Source of the DNA: Planctomycetota bacterium
GTDB taxonomy: Bacteria > Planctomycetota > Phycisphaerae > Phycisphaerales > SM1A02
Reading direction: 5' to 3'
Length of the DNA stretch: 60,600 nt
Assembly (NCBI GenBank): GCA_009926625.1
Contig: RFON01000015.1
Span: forward strand, 1-60,600
Shown here: in pieces, positions 43,464-54,045 of the stretch
Position numbering within the stretch: the first letter of the stretch is position 1
Layout: each line of letters begins with the position of its first letter
Program-made: the position numbers and the translations under genes
Notes under the pieces: model-generated
What the model saw: only the letters and a program-made list of their open reading frames with translations
What the model was told of the DNA's origin: nothing
Databases searched by the model: none

Positions 43464-44141
43464 TCACTCGCGCGGTGGCGAGCAGAGCGGTCCCCACGCA
43501 TCGACATACCCGTGATCGATGATCACCTGCAGGAGGGCAGGCAACAACTGTTGGAGCAGCCCTGCGGAGCGGTCGACCGCAATACGATTCTGTGCTCCAC
43601 CGTATGTCGCTGCACCGAGCGCAAGTTGCTGGGCCGTGAGCCCCGTGCGCCACAGTGCCCCGCCGAGGAACGCAGCAGCATCGGTCGGTACCAAGCGGTC
43701 GGCACTGGATCCTCCATACATGCCCGCAGCCGCGGCCAGATAGGGATCAGTCCACATCGGTGCGGCGCGGTCGCGCAGCGCAGGCAACAACGCACGCAGC
43801 AGTCCGTCGCGGTCCCACCCGATCGCTTGCCGTGCAAACGACTCGGTTGCCTCACGGATCGGCAGCGGCGCGTGCAGCACATCGCTCCAGCGCGCAAAGA
43901 GCGACCCGGCAGCGGCCCACCACTCCAGCAGCTGCGTGTCGCGCGCATCGGGTCCACGCGCCTCCGCGGCCGCCATCCAAGAGAGCGCGCGGTGCACACG
44001 AATGCGGATGTCCTCGTAGAGGTGCGCTTGCGCGTAGAAGTCGCGTCGCTGTTTCCAGAGGGCGCGTATCGCCTCGGCCCCCATCGGTGCGAGGGCGGTG
44101 GGCAGCGGAACTTCATCCCGCTTCGGCGCAGGAATGCTCAT
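43464..44141 (-). CDS. Uncharacterised protein downstream of fused FluC
   Basis: A 225-residue soluble, largely helical protein that I do not recognise. Notable segments are WKQRRDFYAQAHLYEDIRIRVHRALSW and GAATYGGAQNRIAVDRSAGLLQQLLPALLQVIIDHGY, and the middle is Trp- and Asp-rich. No signal peptide or span. Its ATG overlaps the FluC stop (ATGA at 44138-44141), so it is probably translated with the fluoride channel gene. A function in fluoride response is only a guess from position. It converges on the M42 gene, 9 nt apart. Confidence 0.6.
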   Translation of the reverse strand: MSIPAPKRDEVPLPTALAPMGAEAIRALWKQRRDFYAQAHLYEDIRIRVHRALSWMAAAEARGPDARDTQLLEWWAAAGSLFARWSDVLHAPLPIREATESFARQAIGWDRDGLLRALLPALRDRAAPMWTDPYLAAAAGMYGGSSADRLVPTDAAAFLGGALWRTGLTAQQLALGAATYGGAQNRIAVDRSAGLLQQLLPALLQVIIDHGYVDAWGPLCSPPRE

Positions 44142-44998
44142 GGCACCGCAGCCTCGAGTTCGTGTTCCAGTCGATCGCGAAGCGGATACCTGAAGCGCAC
44201 GAGCCACCATCCACCGGCGGCTGCGAAGCATCCGGCAACGACATTGACTGCACCCAGCGCAACTGCGTGAAGCAAGCTCTCGCGCGCCAACTCGGCCATT
44301 TCAACGGCAAGGCTACTCACGGTAGTCAGGCCGCCGCACAGTCCAAGCAAGATGAGTCGATCAAGGTGCGCACGCAGGGCGGGATGCGTGAGGGGTTCAC
44401 CGCTGTTGCCCTGCGAAATCAGCGCACGCGCGGCAACGGCGGCCAGAGCACTGCCCACAACATTGCATGTGGTGGTCGCGGTCCAGTCGGGAACGGAAGC
44501 CTGTTGCGCTCCGAGCACGACCGCCGCGCGAATCGCACATCCCACGGACCCGCCCACGAGGATGACCGCCGCATCGACAAGTGCCATCCGAGGACGAGCG
44601 CCGCGCGTTGCGACAAAGGGCGTCGCCGTCGCCGTCGCCGCTGCCGTTGCCGTTAGGGCACCGAGCGCAGCAATCGGTGCAGCGGTGATCGTTGAAATGC
44701 CGAGCACCAGCGCCGATCCGCGCCTTCGCGCGACCCAGAGCGCCACCATGTCAAGTGCCATCGCACTGAAGGATGTGAAGCCGCCGCACAAACCGACAAG
44801 CAGCAGCGACTGCCACCACTCAGGGACATGCGCGGCAACAATCGCACCTGCCGCGGCGCTTCCGATGATGTTCACGACAGCAATCCCTTGCCACTTGGGA
44901 AGTCCCGCTGCCGCGCACGCATCCCGCACAAGGACTCGCAGGACGCATCCGATGCTTCCGCCCGCGGCGGCCAGTCCGATGACGCTCGAGCCGACCAT
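44138..44998 (-). CDS. crcB: Two-domain fused fluoride channel (FluC/CrcB tandem)
   Basis: Two FluC halves lie in one 286-residue chain. Half 1 (about 1-118) has GGSIGCVLR, VVNIIGS (Asn43) and GLCGGFTSFSAM; half 2 (about 138-270) has GGSVGCAIR, CNVVGS (Asn179) and GLCGGLTTVSSL. Bacterial FluC usually works as a dimer of 120-130-residue subunits in opposite orientations. Half 1 keeps Phe77 of the TTFSTF box with Met80 in the second place; half 2 has Val227 and Leu230. Basic loops (VARRRGS, TRGARPRM, RFRYPLRDR) fit opposite orientations if the hydrophobic stretch 96-130 counts as two spans. A TTG at 45016 would add six residues. It follows metH by 34 nt. Confidence 0.9.
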   Translation of the reverse strand: MVGSSVIGLAAAGGSIGCVLRVLVRDACAAAGLPKWQGIAVVNIIGSAAAGAIVAAHVPEWWQSLLLVGLCGGFTSFSAMALDMVALWVARRRGSALVLGISTITAAPIAALGALTATAAATATATPFVATRGARPRMALVDAAVILVGGSVGCAIRAAVVLGAQQASVPDWTATTTCNVVGSALAAVAARALISQGNSGEPLTHPALRAHLDRLILLGLCGGLTTVSSLAVEMAELARESLLHAVALGAVNVVAGCFAAAGGWWLVRFRYPLRDRLEHELEAAVP

Positions 44999-45032
44999 GG
45001 GCGGGAAGTATGGCAAGTTTCGCTGGCGAGAG

Positions 45033-48000
45033 TCAGGTCGAGAAGTACTTGGCCTGCGGATGATGCACGATGATCGCGCTCGTTGACTGTTCGGGATCGA
45101 TCTGGAAGTTCTCCGTCAGCACGCAACCGATTCGCTCGGGCCGCAGGAGTCGGAAGAGCTTCTCCTGATCCGCCATGTCAGGACATGCGGGATAGCCGAA
45201 CGAATAGCGACTACCGCGGTAGCGCTGCTGGAAGAGCCGCTCCACTTGTGGGTCATCCTCATGCGCAAAGCCGAGTTCCGCTCGCACGCGCTTGTGCCAC
45301 ATTTCGGCAAGTGCCTCGGCGCACTCGACGCCCATCCCATGGAGGTACAGGTACTCCGTGTACTGATTGCGCTCGAACAGCGAACGTGCGCGATGACTCG
45401 CCTCCGATCCCATGGTGACGCAGGAGAGTCCGAGCACATCCTTCTGGCCCGACGACACTGGACGGAAGAAGTCGCTGATGCAGATCTTCCGACCAGACTT
45501 CTGCCGCGGGAAACTGAATCGCTCGACTTCTCGGTTGCGCTCTTCGGGGTCGTAGACGATCAGGTCGTTGCCTTCACTGTTGCAGGGGAAATACCCCCAC
45601 ACCACGCCGGGACGGAGGATCTTCTCGCGTCGGCATTCCTCTCGAAGCCGCCCGAGGATCGGCTCGACATCCTCGGCGATGTGCCGCTCGTAGGTGCGGT
45701 CATCCATCTCGCCGCGACGGAATCCCCACTGCCCGCGGAAGAGAGCGGTCTTGTTGATGTAGGGATAGATCAGGTCGAGATCGATGCCCTCCGCAAGGCG
45801 TGATCCGAAGAACGGCGGATCAGGAATCGAGTGGTCCTGGCGCAGCGCAGCATCGCTTTCGCCGCTGCTTCCAGTGGTGTCGGGGAATGCTGCGTTGCCA
45901 TCGCCCGAAGACGGCCCGCCACCTTCGGTCGTTGCGGCGGCTCGCAGTGCGGTCGCCTTCGCGCGCGCCTCGACGCTCGCACGCTTGGCGATCCGCCCGT
46001 CGATCTCCTGCTCGATCACTGAAAGCGTCCCGTTCGCCATCGCTTCGCACACGGCGAGTCCCTCGAATGCATCGCGACCGTAATACAGCTGGCCTCGGTA
46101 GAGCTTTCGCAAGTGACCCTCCGCGTAGTGCCGCGTCAGGGCAGCGCCGCCGAGCAGCACGGGCACACCGATCTCCATCCGGTTCATCTCGCGAAGGTTC
46201 TCCTCCATCACGGTCACGCTCTTGACGAGCAATCCGCTCATGCCGATGGCATCCGCGCCCGTTGCACGCCATGCGTCGACGATCTGCGTCAGGCTTTGCT
46301 TGATCCCGATGTTGTGGACCTTGAAGCCGTTGTTGGACAGGATGATGTCGACGAGGTTCTTGCCGATGTCATGGACATCGCCCGCGACCGTCGCCAACAC
46401 GATCGAGCCCTTCGGCTTTGCATCGGCGCCGACGCGATCCATGTGCGGCTGCAGGTGCGCGACCGCCTTCTTCATCACGGACGCACTCTGCAGGACGAAC
46501 GGGAGTTGCATGCGACCCGCCCCGAAGAGTTCGCCAACCGTCTTCATGCCGACAAGCAGGTGATCGTTGATGATCGCCAGCGGCGAGTGAACCTGCAGCG
46601 CATCATCAAGCGTTGCATCGAGGTTTCGGTCGTTCCCGTCGATGATGTGGCGCTGCAATCGCTCCTCCAGCGAGAGCGCCTCCGTCGCGACGACCTGCGT
46701 GGTCACTGCACCATCGGGGAAGAGCGAGATGAAGTGCAGCAGCGGGTCGAAACCCTCTGGCTGACCCTCGGGTCGACGATCGCCGCGCCGATCGAAGATG
46801 AGCCACTGCGCCGCCTGCCAATGCGCTGGATCGATGCGCGACTGCGGCATGATGCGGGAAATGTGCACGATGGCCGAAGTCAGTCCGCGTGCCCGCGCCT
46901 CATGCAGGAACACGCTGTTGAGCACCGCGCGCGCCGCGGGCTTCAAGCCAAACGAGATGTTGGAGAGCCCAAGGATGATCGAGCAGCGCGGGAAGCGTTC
47001 CGAGATCAGGCGGATGCCCTCGAGCGTCTCGAGTCCAAGTCGGCGGTCGTCGTCGTTTCCCGTCGCGATCGTGAAGGTCAATGGATCCCACATGAGATCG
47101 CGTTCGTCGAGTCCCCACTTGCGGGTGAACAGGTCGTGGATGCGTTCGGCGATCTGCAACTTTCGCGCAGCGGTCTTTGCCATGCCCGCTTGCGGATCCT
47201 CGTCGATGGTCAACGCAACGCAGGCGGCCCCATAGCGCTTCAGGAGCGGGCAGATGCGCTCCATGCGCTCCTCGCCGTCCTCCAGATTGATCGAGTTGAC
47301 GATGCAGCGCCCTGGCGCATGTTGCAGCCCCGCTTCGATCACATCAGCCTGGGTCGAGTCGATCATCAGCGGCGCGTTCACCTGACGGGCAAAGCGCGAG
47401 ACCACCTCGCTCATGTCCCGAACGCCGTCTCGCCCGACGAAATCAACGCACACATCCAGCACTTGCGCACCGTCCTGCAGTTCCTCCTTGCCCATCGCCA
47501 CGAGCCCGTCCCAGTCCTCGGCATCGAGCAGCGTCTTGAACTTGCGTGAGCCGTTGGCATTCGTCCGTTCCGCGACGATCAGGAACGAATTCTCCTGGCG
47601 GAAGTCAACCTGCCCGTACAGGCTTGAACATGCTGCGGGGGCATCCGTGGACGCGCGCGCGGGGCGCTGCGTGCCCCACGGGACCAGTTCACGAAGCGCA
47701 GCGATGTGCGCGGGAGTGGTACCGCAGCAGCCGCCCACGATTCCCGCACCAAGTTCCTCCGTGAATCGCCGGATGGCCGTCGCAAAGTCCGCCGCCTGCA
47801 GCGGGTATTCGGTCCGCCCCTCCACCAGCACCGGCAACCCAGCGTTGGGAACGACCGAGAAGGGCCTGTTCCACTGCTTGCTCAGTGCAACCAGGTGCGG
47901 CGTCATCTCGACGGGTCCAGTCGCACAGTTGAGCCCCAGCGATGCGATCGGCAAGGGTGCGAGCGCGTTCATCACCGCTTGAATGTCCGAACCGAGCAGC

Positions 48001-48611
48001 ATGGTGCCGGTGGTCTCCATCGTGACCGAGACCAGCACGGGAACATCGCGTTCGCTCTTCTTGGATGCGTGCAGTGCCTCAAGGCACGCGGTGACTGCAC
48101 ACTTGATCTGCAACAGGTCCTGACAGGTCTCGATCATCAAGCAGTCCACGCCGCCTTCGATGAGCCCCAGCGCCTGCTCGCGGTAGGAATCGAGCATCGC
48201 ATCCCAATTGGTCTGCCCGAGCGTGATCAACTTGGTGCCGGGACCAATCGACCCCGCCACGAAGCGTGGTCGTCCAGGCTCTGCAAATCGCTCGCACGCC
48301 GCCCGCGCGATCCGCGCAGCCCGAACATTCAGGTCGCGGGTCCAGGCGACCATCTCCTGATCGAACTCGGCGCCCACGAGCTTGTTGGAACCGAACGAGT
48401 CGGTTTCCACAACGTCCGCCCCAGCGGCAAGGAAAGACTCATGGATGCGCTGGATGAGGTCCGGCCTTGATCGGACGAGGATGTCGGTGCAGTTGTCGCG
48501 CCCGAGGTAATCGGCCGACGTGCAGTCTGCGCACGCGTGGATGGATGTTCCCATCGCGCCATCGAAGACGAGCGTTCGGGCATCGAGATGGGCCAGAAAG
48601 GTGCTCGGCAT
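45033..48611 (-). CDS. metH: Cobalamin-dependent methionine synthase
   Basis: Transfers a methyl group from methyltetrahydrofolate via cobalamin to homocysteine. All four modules are present in 1192 residues. The homocysteine domain has zinc cysteines in LNCATG and GGCCGTTPAH. The pterin domain spans about 340-620 (VAERTNANGSRKF, DVCVDFVGRDG). The cobalamin domain holds the His ligand in DVHDIGKN. The activation domain that binds AdoMet is about 900-1190 (PYINKTALFRGQWGFR; WGYFPCNSEGNDLIVY; GYPACPD). A Ser/Gly/Asp-rich linker of about 45 residues joins the last two. No cobalamin riboswitch fits in the 128-nt upstream gap. ATG 48611 is preferred over a longer frame to 48647. Confidence 0.97.
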   Translation of the reverse strand: MPSTFLAHLDARTLVFDGAMGTSIHACADCTSADYLGRDNCTDILVRSRPDLIQRIHESFLAAGADVVETDSFGSNKLVGAEFDQEMVAWTRDLNVRAARIARAACERFAEPGRPRFVAGSIGPGTKLITLGQTNWDAMLDSYREQALGLIEGGVDCLMIETCQDLLQIKCAVTACLEALHASKKSERDVPVLVSVTMETTGTMLLGSDIQAVMNALAPLPIASLGLNCATGPVEMTPHLVALSKQWNRPFSVVPNAGLPVLVEGRTEYPLQAADFATAIRRFTEELGAGIVGGCCGTTPAHIAALRELVPWGTQRPARASTDAPAACSSLYGQVDFRQENSFLIVAERTNANGSRKFKTLLDAEDWDGLVAMGKEELQDGAQVLDVCVDFVGRDGVRDMSEVVSRFARQVNAPLMIDSTQADVIEAGLQHAPGRCIVNSINLEDGEERMERICPLLKRYGAACVALTIDEDPQAGMAKTAARKLQIAERIHDLFTRKWGLDERDLMWDPLTFTIATGNDDDRRLGLETLEGIRLISERFPRCSIILGLSNISFGLKPAARAVLNSVFLHEARARGLTSAIVHISRIMPQSRIDPAHWQAAQWLIFDRRGDRRPEGQPEGFDPLLHFISLFPDGAVTTQVVATEALSLEERLQRHIIDGNDRNLDATLDDALQVHSPLAIINDHLLVGMKTVGELFGAGRMQLPFVLQSASVMKKAVAHLQPHMDRVGADAKPKGSIVLATVAGDVHDIGKNLVDIILSNNGFKVHNIGIKQSLTQIVDAWRATGADAIGMSGLLVKSVTVMEENLREMNRMEIGVPVLLGGAALTRHYAEGHLRKLYRGQLYYGRDAFEGLAVCEAMANGTLSVIEQEIDGRIAKRASVEARAKATALRAAATTEGGGPSSGDGNAAFPDTTGSSGESDAALRQDHSIPDPPFFGSRLAEGIDLDLIYPYINKTALFRGQWGFRRGEMDDRTYERHIAEDVEPILGRLREECRREKILRPGVVWGYFPCNSEGNDLIVYDPEERNREVERFSFPRQKSGRKICISDFFRPVSSGQKDVLGLSCVTMGSEASHRARSLFERNQYTEYLYLHGMGVECAEALAEMWHKRVRAELGFAHEDDPQVERLFQQRYRGSRYSFGYPACPDMADQEKLFRLLRPERIGCVLTENFQIDPEQSTSAIIVHHPQAKYFST

Positions 48612-48650
48612 GTTTGGAAGGGTAGCACCGTCCGCTGCGTCCTTCAACCA

Positions 48651-48672
48651 TTCATCCGGATGGACGGATGAA
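48651..48672. promoter_or_regulatory. Perfect inverted repeat in the metH / S41 divergent promoter region
   Basis: TTCATCCG and CGGATGAA flank a 6-nt spacer, a palindromic site typical of dimeric repressor operators. It lies 40 nt upstream of metH and about 80 nt upstream of the protease gene, so it could control both. A MetJ/MetR-type or other regulator is not identifiable from the sequence. Confidence 0.35.
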
Positions 48673-48749
48673 CTGAAAGCCCCCCCGCCGCCTGAAAGGG
48701 GAACCTCCGTACCCTTGAAAGTCCCACGCAGAGCCAGCGCGTGCCAAAC

Positions 48750-50246
48750 ATGCCTCCCGCCGCCTCCCCCTCCCTTCCCGACTGCCCAGAGAACGCCGCG
48801 TCACGCACGACCGCGTTCGCGAGCGCCACTCGCCCGTGGCTTGTTGCTGCAATCGTCGCCGCACTCTCGACGGCGTGCGCCCCGCAAGCAGCCGATCAGG
48901 GTGCAGGCAACGCGTCGCCGCAACTGACGCACCCTCCGACCGAAGAATCGAATGCGCTCCTGCAGGCTGACACATTCGATCAGGTGTGGACGATCATCCG
49001 AGACACGCACCCGGACCCATCCATCAACCAAGGTTCGTGGAACGAGGCGCGCTTGACCTTTCGCGAGCGCGCCATCGCAGCGACAAACCTCGAGGCATTC
49101 CGAGCGACCCTGCAGGACATGATGCAGACGCTCGGCGACAGTCACTTCGCGATCATCCCAAGTGCCGTCGCGGGTAGTGCCTCCGCTGTCGGCGGTTGGT
49201 CAGGGCTGTCCGTTCAAGTCATCGATGGCTCCCCGATCGTCACGAGCGTGCTGCCTGGCAGCCCTGCGGCAGCTGCGGGCATCGTGCCAGGTTGGCGCGT
49301 GCTCCGAAGCGAGGGCGACTCGCTCGATGGGCTGCTGGCCGAGATTCCACAACCGCGCACTGCCCTCGAGCGCAGCACGCGAGACCGCATCGTCAACGGA
49401 TTTCTCCGCGGGCGCCCTGGCATGAGCCCCGAAATGGAGTTCGTCGACACCAAAGGCGTTCCCCAGACGGCACGCTTCACCTTTGATTCGCCCCCTGGCG
49501 AAGTGGTCACGCTCGGCAACCTGCCGCCCATGCCTGCCGCCTGCAGCGCACGAATCCTGACGGCAAACGAAGTCGATTCGCTCGGCGTCGATCCCACAAC
49601 AGTCGGTCGAGTCGGCCTGCTGACCTTCACGATCTGGATGCCGGCGCTGGCTCAGCAGATCGATGCTGCGTTGTTCGGCTTCCGTGGTGTGGACGCGCTC
49701 GTCATTGATCTCCGCGGGAATCCTGGCGGCATCGCCCTGATGGTCAGTGGCGTCGCAGGCCATCTGCTCGACGAACCAACGTCGCTCGGTCAGATGCAGG
49801 GGCGAGCGATGCGCATGGACTTCAAGGCAAACCCACGCGTTGTCGATGGCACGGGCACGCATGTTGGAACGATCCAAGCGCCCGTCGCCATCTTGATCGA
49901 CGGGCTTTCCGGCAGCACGAGCGAGATGTTTGCGGGCGGCCTCGTGGACATCGGACGCGCGGAAGTGTTCGGTCACTGCACGGCGGGTGCCGCGCTGCCA
50001 GCGACCACCCATCCCCTCAGGAATGGAGACATCCTTCTTCATGCCATCGCCGACTTCCGCACGCCGAGCGGTGTTTCCATCGAGGGAACCGGCGTGTGCC
50101 AGCGCATCGGTCCTCCGCCGACGCCCAGCGACTACGCTGCATGCCCTGAAGCTGAGTTGCGCAGTGCACTGCGGTGGATAGCCGCGGAGCGGGCGCAAGC
50201 GAAGCCGACCGCGCCTCCCGCTCCCGTTCAACAATCCCCAGGATGA
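48750..50246 (+). CDS. S41-family (tail-specific type) protease lipoprotein
   Basis: A 498-residue exported serine protease. A signal segment (PWLVAAIVAALSTAC) ends in a lipobox, a helical region follows, then a PDZ-like domain (about 150-250: GLSVQVIDGSPIVTSVLPGSPAAAAGIVPGWRVL). The catalytic core has VDALVIDLRGNPGG and LIDGLSGSTSEMFAGGL, where the Ser of STSE is the expected nucleophile. The usual catalytic Lys is not obvious: HCTAGAALPAT follows where Gly-Lys is frequent, so activity needs checking. Start could be GTG 48741 or ATG 48750. It leads a plus-strand set of five genes. Confidence 0.85.
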   Translation: MPPAASPSLPDCPENAASRTTAFASATRPWLVAAIVAALSTACAPQAADQGAGNASPQLTHPPTEESNALLQADTFDQVWTIIRDTHPDPSINQGSWNEARLTFRERAIAATNLEAFRATLQDMMQTLGDSHFAIIPSAVAGSASAVGGWSGLSVQVIDGSPIVTSVLPGSPAAAAGIVPGWRVLRSEGDSLDGLLAEIPQPRTALERSTRDRIVNGFLRGRPGMSPEMEFVDTKGVPQTARFTFDSPPGEVVTLGNLPPMPAACSARILTANEVDSLGVDPTTVGRVGLLTFTIWMPALAQQIDAALFGFRGVDALVIDLRGNPGGIALMVSGVAGHLLDEPTSLGQMQGRAMRMDFKANPRVVDGTGTHVGTIQAPVAILIDGLSGSTSEMFAGGLVDIGRAEVFGHCTAGAALPATTHPLRNGDILLHAIADFRTPSGVSIEGTGVCQRIGPPPTPSDYAACPEAELRSALRWIAAERAQAKPTAPPAPVQQSPG

Positions 50247-50272
50247 CATCCCGCGTTTCAAAGGACCCGACC

Positions 50273-51172
50273 ATGCCGCACCATCCAACGCACTGTTGCC
50301 AACGACTCGCCTGTGTACTGACCAGCGCTCTGCTGGTCATTGCACCGACTGCGCTGGCCCAAGACAAGTCAACGACCAAGACCAAGGGCGCCACGCCACC
50401 CCCCGCCGCTCCTGCCACCACTCCTGCAGCCACCCCTGCAGCGGCGCCCGCAGCAGCAAACGCTCCAACCGCAGCCTCCATCTTCGCAAAGGCCGTGACT
50501 GCCGCAGGGGGCGCCGACCTCATCCGCTCGCAGAAGTCCCAAACGCTCAAGGGCACGCTCGAAATGCCTGGGCAGGGCTTGAAGGGAACCATCGTCACGC
50601 GGAGCAACGACCCAAACCAACTGCTCATCGAAACTGAAATCCCAGGCTTCGGCAAGATCCTGCAGGGCGTGCAAGGCACCACCGGATGGTCCATCGATCC
50701 GCTGCGCGGACCAAGCCTCATGGATAAGGACGAGTTGGCTCGCACCATTCGAGATCTTGCGATCGACCAGCTCATCGACCCATCCAAGGGATGCGATTCG
50801 GTCAGCGTGGACGGCGAGGCGACATTCGCAAGCACGAAGTGCTGGAAGGTCACGCTCCAGTGCGACGGCATCCGATCGACCCGTTACTACGCGCAAGACT
50901 CTGGCCACATGGTTGGCCAAGCAACCACGATGAAGTCAGCGCTCGGCGAGTTCGAAGTGACGACCACCTTCAGCGACTTTGACACATTCGATGGTCGCAC
51001 CATTCCGAAGGTGACCAAGAACGCGATGATGGGGCAAGAGCAAGTCATGACGATCGCCGAGGCGAGTTTCGCACCGATCGACGCAAACACCTTTGCGCTG
51101 CCCGCGGAGATCAAGGCTCTCACGCAGGGGGCAACGGGTGCGCCGACGAGCAAGTCGAAGGACGGTAAGTAA
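50273..51172 (+). CDS. Exported LolA-like or DUF-type protein
   Basis: A 299-residue exported protein. A signal peptide (ACVLTSALLVIAPTALA-Q) and a Pro/Ala/Thr linker are followed by a beta-rich domain (about 70-285) with AVTAAGGADLIRS, LKGTLEMPGQGLKG and TTGWSIDPLRGPSLM. This repeated pattern is seen in LolA-like and outer-membrane-lipoprotein-sorting-like domains, many of unknown function. AAAGGA 8 nt before the ATG at 50273 favours that start; an in-frame ATG at 50243 would overlap the protease stop (ATGA). The position between protease and ABC exporter hints at a shared envelope role. Confidence 0.65.
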   Translation: MPHHPTHCCQRLACVLTSALLVIAPTALAQDKSTTKTKGATPPPAAPATTPAATPAAAPAAANAPTAASIFAKAVTAAGGADLIRSQKSQTLKGTLEMPGQGLKGTIVTRSNDPNQLLIETEIPGFGKILQGVQGTTGWSIDPLRGPSLMDKDELARTIRDLAIDQLIDPSKGCDSVSVDGEATFASTKCWKVTLQCDGIRSTRYYAQDSGHMVGQATTMKSALGEFEVTTTFSDFDTFDGRTIPKVTKNAMMGQEQVMTIAEASFAPIDANTFALPAEIKALTQGATGAPTSKSKDGK

Positions 51173-51180
51173 AGCACTCC

Positions 51181-52127
<947 letters not shown>

Positions 52128-52131
<4 letters not shown>

Positions 52132-53498
52132 ACGGAGATCACCGCACTGCAACAGGCCGAAGCGGGCGCATCCGCACAATCGCGGTCCGCGAGTTCAAGC
52201 AGACCGTCCTCACCAAGAGCTTCATCTTGGGGGCACTCGTGCTGCCGGTCGTCATGATCGGCATCGGCACCCTGATCCCGATGCTGATCGGAGGCAGCAC
52301 GCCGCCGGTCGTCGGAACGCTTGTGGTGGCTGATCGGGACGGTTCGGTCGCCGAACAGATGCGCCTGACATTCGACGCCATGCGTGCGGGAGGCGCAGCC
52401 GCTGGCGCACCCGCCGCCGCAGCGGCGACGCCGATGCCAAACGGCAGTTTCGGCGGCATGCCGATGGCGGACGATCCTCCCGTCGACATCACGGTGGTTC
52501 GCGTGGCGATGGATTCCGACTTGCCCCGCGAACAAGCGCGCGTGCAGTCTGGGGAAATCCTCGGGCTCGTGGAAGTCCCTCCCGCGCTGCTGCAAGCCGC
52601 GCCGCCCGCGGGCGTCGACATCAGCGTGCTCGTTCCAACTGCGTCGCCTGCGAAAACAACCGCGATGATCGGTCGCGTGGCTCGAGAAGCCACGGTGACC
52701 GCCCGCGTTGCTGCCGCGGGCGGCGATCTCGCAGCGGTCCGCGCGCTCCTCAGTCAGCCGAGCGCAGCCACGGCGCGCGTGAGCAACGAAGGTCAGCGCT
52801 CCACGGAACGCCTCGAAGTGCGCATGATCCTGCCAGGGGCGTTCATGTTCCTGATGTGGATCGCCTCGTTCACCAGCGCGAACCAACTGCTGACTTCCAC
52901 CATCGAAGAAAAGTCGAGCAAGGTGATCGAAGTGCTGCTGTCCGCCACGAGCCCGCTCGAACTGCTCGCCGGCAAGATCCTCGGACAAAGTTTGGTCAGC
53001 CTCGTGATGCTCGGCATGTATGGCATTGCGGGTCTCGTGGGGCTCACGATGCTGGCGGTGACCGACCTGGTGGATGTGCCCACCATCCTGCTCTTCATCA
53101 TCTGGTTCCTGCTCGGCTACTTCATGTGCGCCGCGATGATGGCCGCTGTGGGAAGTGCCGTGAGCGACCTTCGCGAAGCACAGACGCTGGTTTCTCCCGT
53201 GATGCTGCTGATGATGATGCCGATGATGTTGTGGCTCCCGATCTCCGAGAATCCGACAGGCATCCTTGCGACCGTCACCAGCTTCGTCCCGCCGATCGGT
53301 CCGTTCGTGATGGTGCTGCGGACAACTGGTGCGGTCGAGGGAATCCCGGGTTGGCAGATCGGTGCAGCGCTGCTCGTGAACGCCCTCGGAGCGGTCGGAC
53401 TCGTCTGGCTCGGCGCACGCATCTTCCGCATCGGAATCCTCATGCAAGGCAAGCCGCCGACTCCGATCGAACTGCTGCGCTGGGCGCGAGCACGCTGA
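52128..53498 (+). CDS. ABC-2-type transporter permease (NatB-like)
   Basis: A 456-residue membrane partner of the preceding ATPase. One N-terminal span (about 25-50: TKSFILGALVLPVVMIGIGTLIPML) precedes a large extracytoplasmic domain (about 60-225) with an Ala/Pro/Met-rich stretch. Five or six spans fill the second half, with the cytoplasmic coupling helix EEKSSKVIEVLLSATSPLELLAGK before them and MMMPMMLWLPISENPTG later. It starts with GTG at 52128. Like other ABC-2 permeases with this layout it is expected to export; the cargo is not deducible. Confidence 0.92.
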
Positions 53499-53520
53499 CG
53501 GCGCTTCTACACTCACTGCG

Positions 53521-54045
53521 ATGGCGCATCATGACCTGTGGGCTCCTTGGCGCATGGCGTACCTGCGCGACCTCGAGGCTCGGCACGACGGCGCCAAGCC
53601 CGCGGACGCACCACCGCTCAGCAACTTCCTGCGTGCCGCATGGCAGGACTCCGCGAACGACCATGCGCACTTCGTCGTCTACCGAAACGAGCACGGCCTC
53701 ATCATGCTCAACCGCTATCCCTATTCCAACGGACATGTCCTTGTCGCGCTGGCCGAGGCGCGCCCCACCCTGCAGGACTACTCCGCTGCGCAGCGCGCGC
53801 ACCTCTGGCAGCTCGTGGACTTTGCCGTGGAACTCGTCGAGCGCGCGCTCCACACGCAGGGGGTGAATGTGGGGATCAATCAGGGACGCGCAGCTGGTGC
53901 CGGACTTCCCGAACACCTCCATGTGCATGTTGTTCCGCGCTGGCGCGGCGACACCAACTTCATGGCGACCATCGGCGAAGTGCGAGTCGTCCCCGACTCG
54001 CTCGAGAACAGCTGGCAGGTTCTCCGCGCGGCCGCCAGCCGTTGA
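53521..54045 (+). CDS. HIT-family nucleotide hydrolase
   Basis: A 174-residue member of the histidine-triad superfamily. The triad reads EHLHVHVVPRW and the preceding helix-strand is GVNVGINQGRAAGAGLP. WAPWRMAYL near the N-terminus and MLNRYPYSNGHVLVAL complete the fold. Family knowledge: this branch resembles AP4A phosphorylase/hydrolase proteins of about 165-175 residues. It probably degrades dinucleoside polyphosphates or AMP-conjugates. It is 22 nt downstream of the permease gene and may be the last gene of the operon. Confidence 0.9.
   Translation: MAHHDLWAPWRMAYLRDLEARHDGAKPADAPPLSNFLRAAWQDSANDHAHFVVYRNEHGLIMLNRYPYSNGHVLVALAEARPTLQDYSAAQRAHLWQLVDFAVELVERALHTQGVNVGINQGRAAGAGLPEHLHVHVVPRWRGDTNFMATIGEVRVVPDSLENSWQVLRAAASR

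Noticed and set aside
44999..45032. Fluoride riboswitch upstream of the fused FluC gene
   Set aside because: Only 34 nt separate the gene from metH, too short for the motif, and no fold was recognised.
48612..48740. Cobalamin or SAM riboswitch in front of metH
   Set aside because: The 128-nt gap lacks the conserved cores I know for these classes; only a short palindrome is visible.
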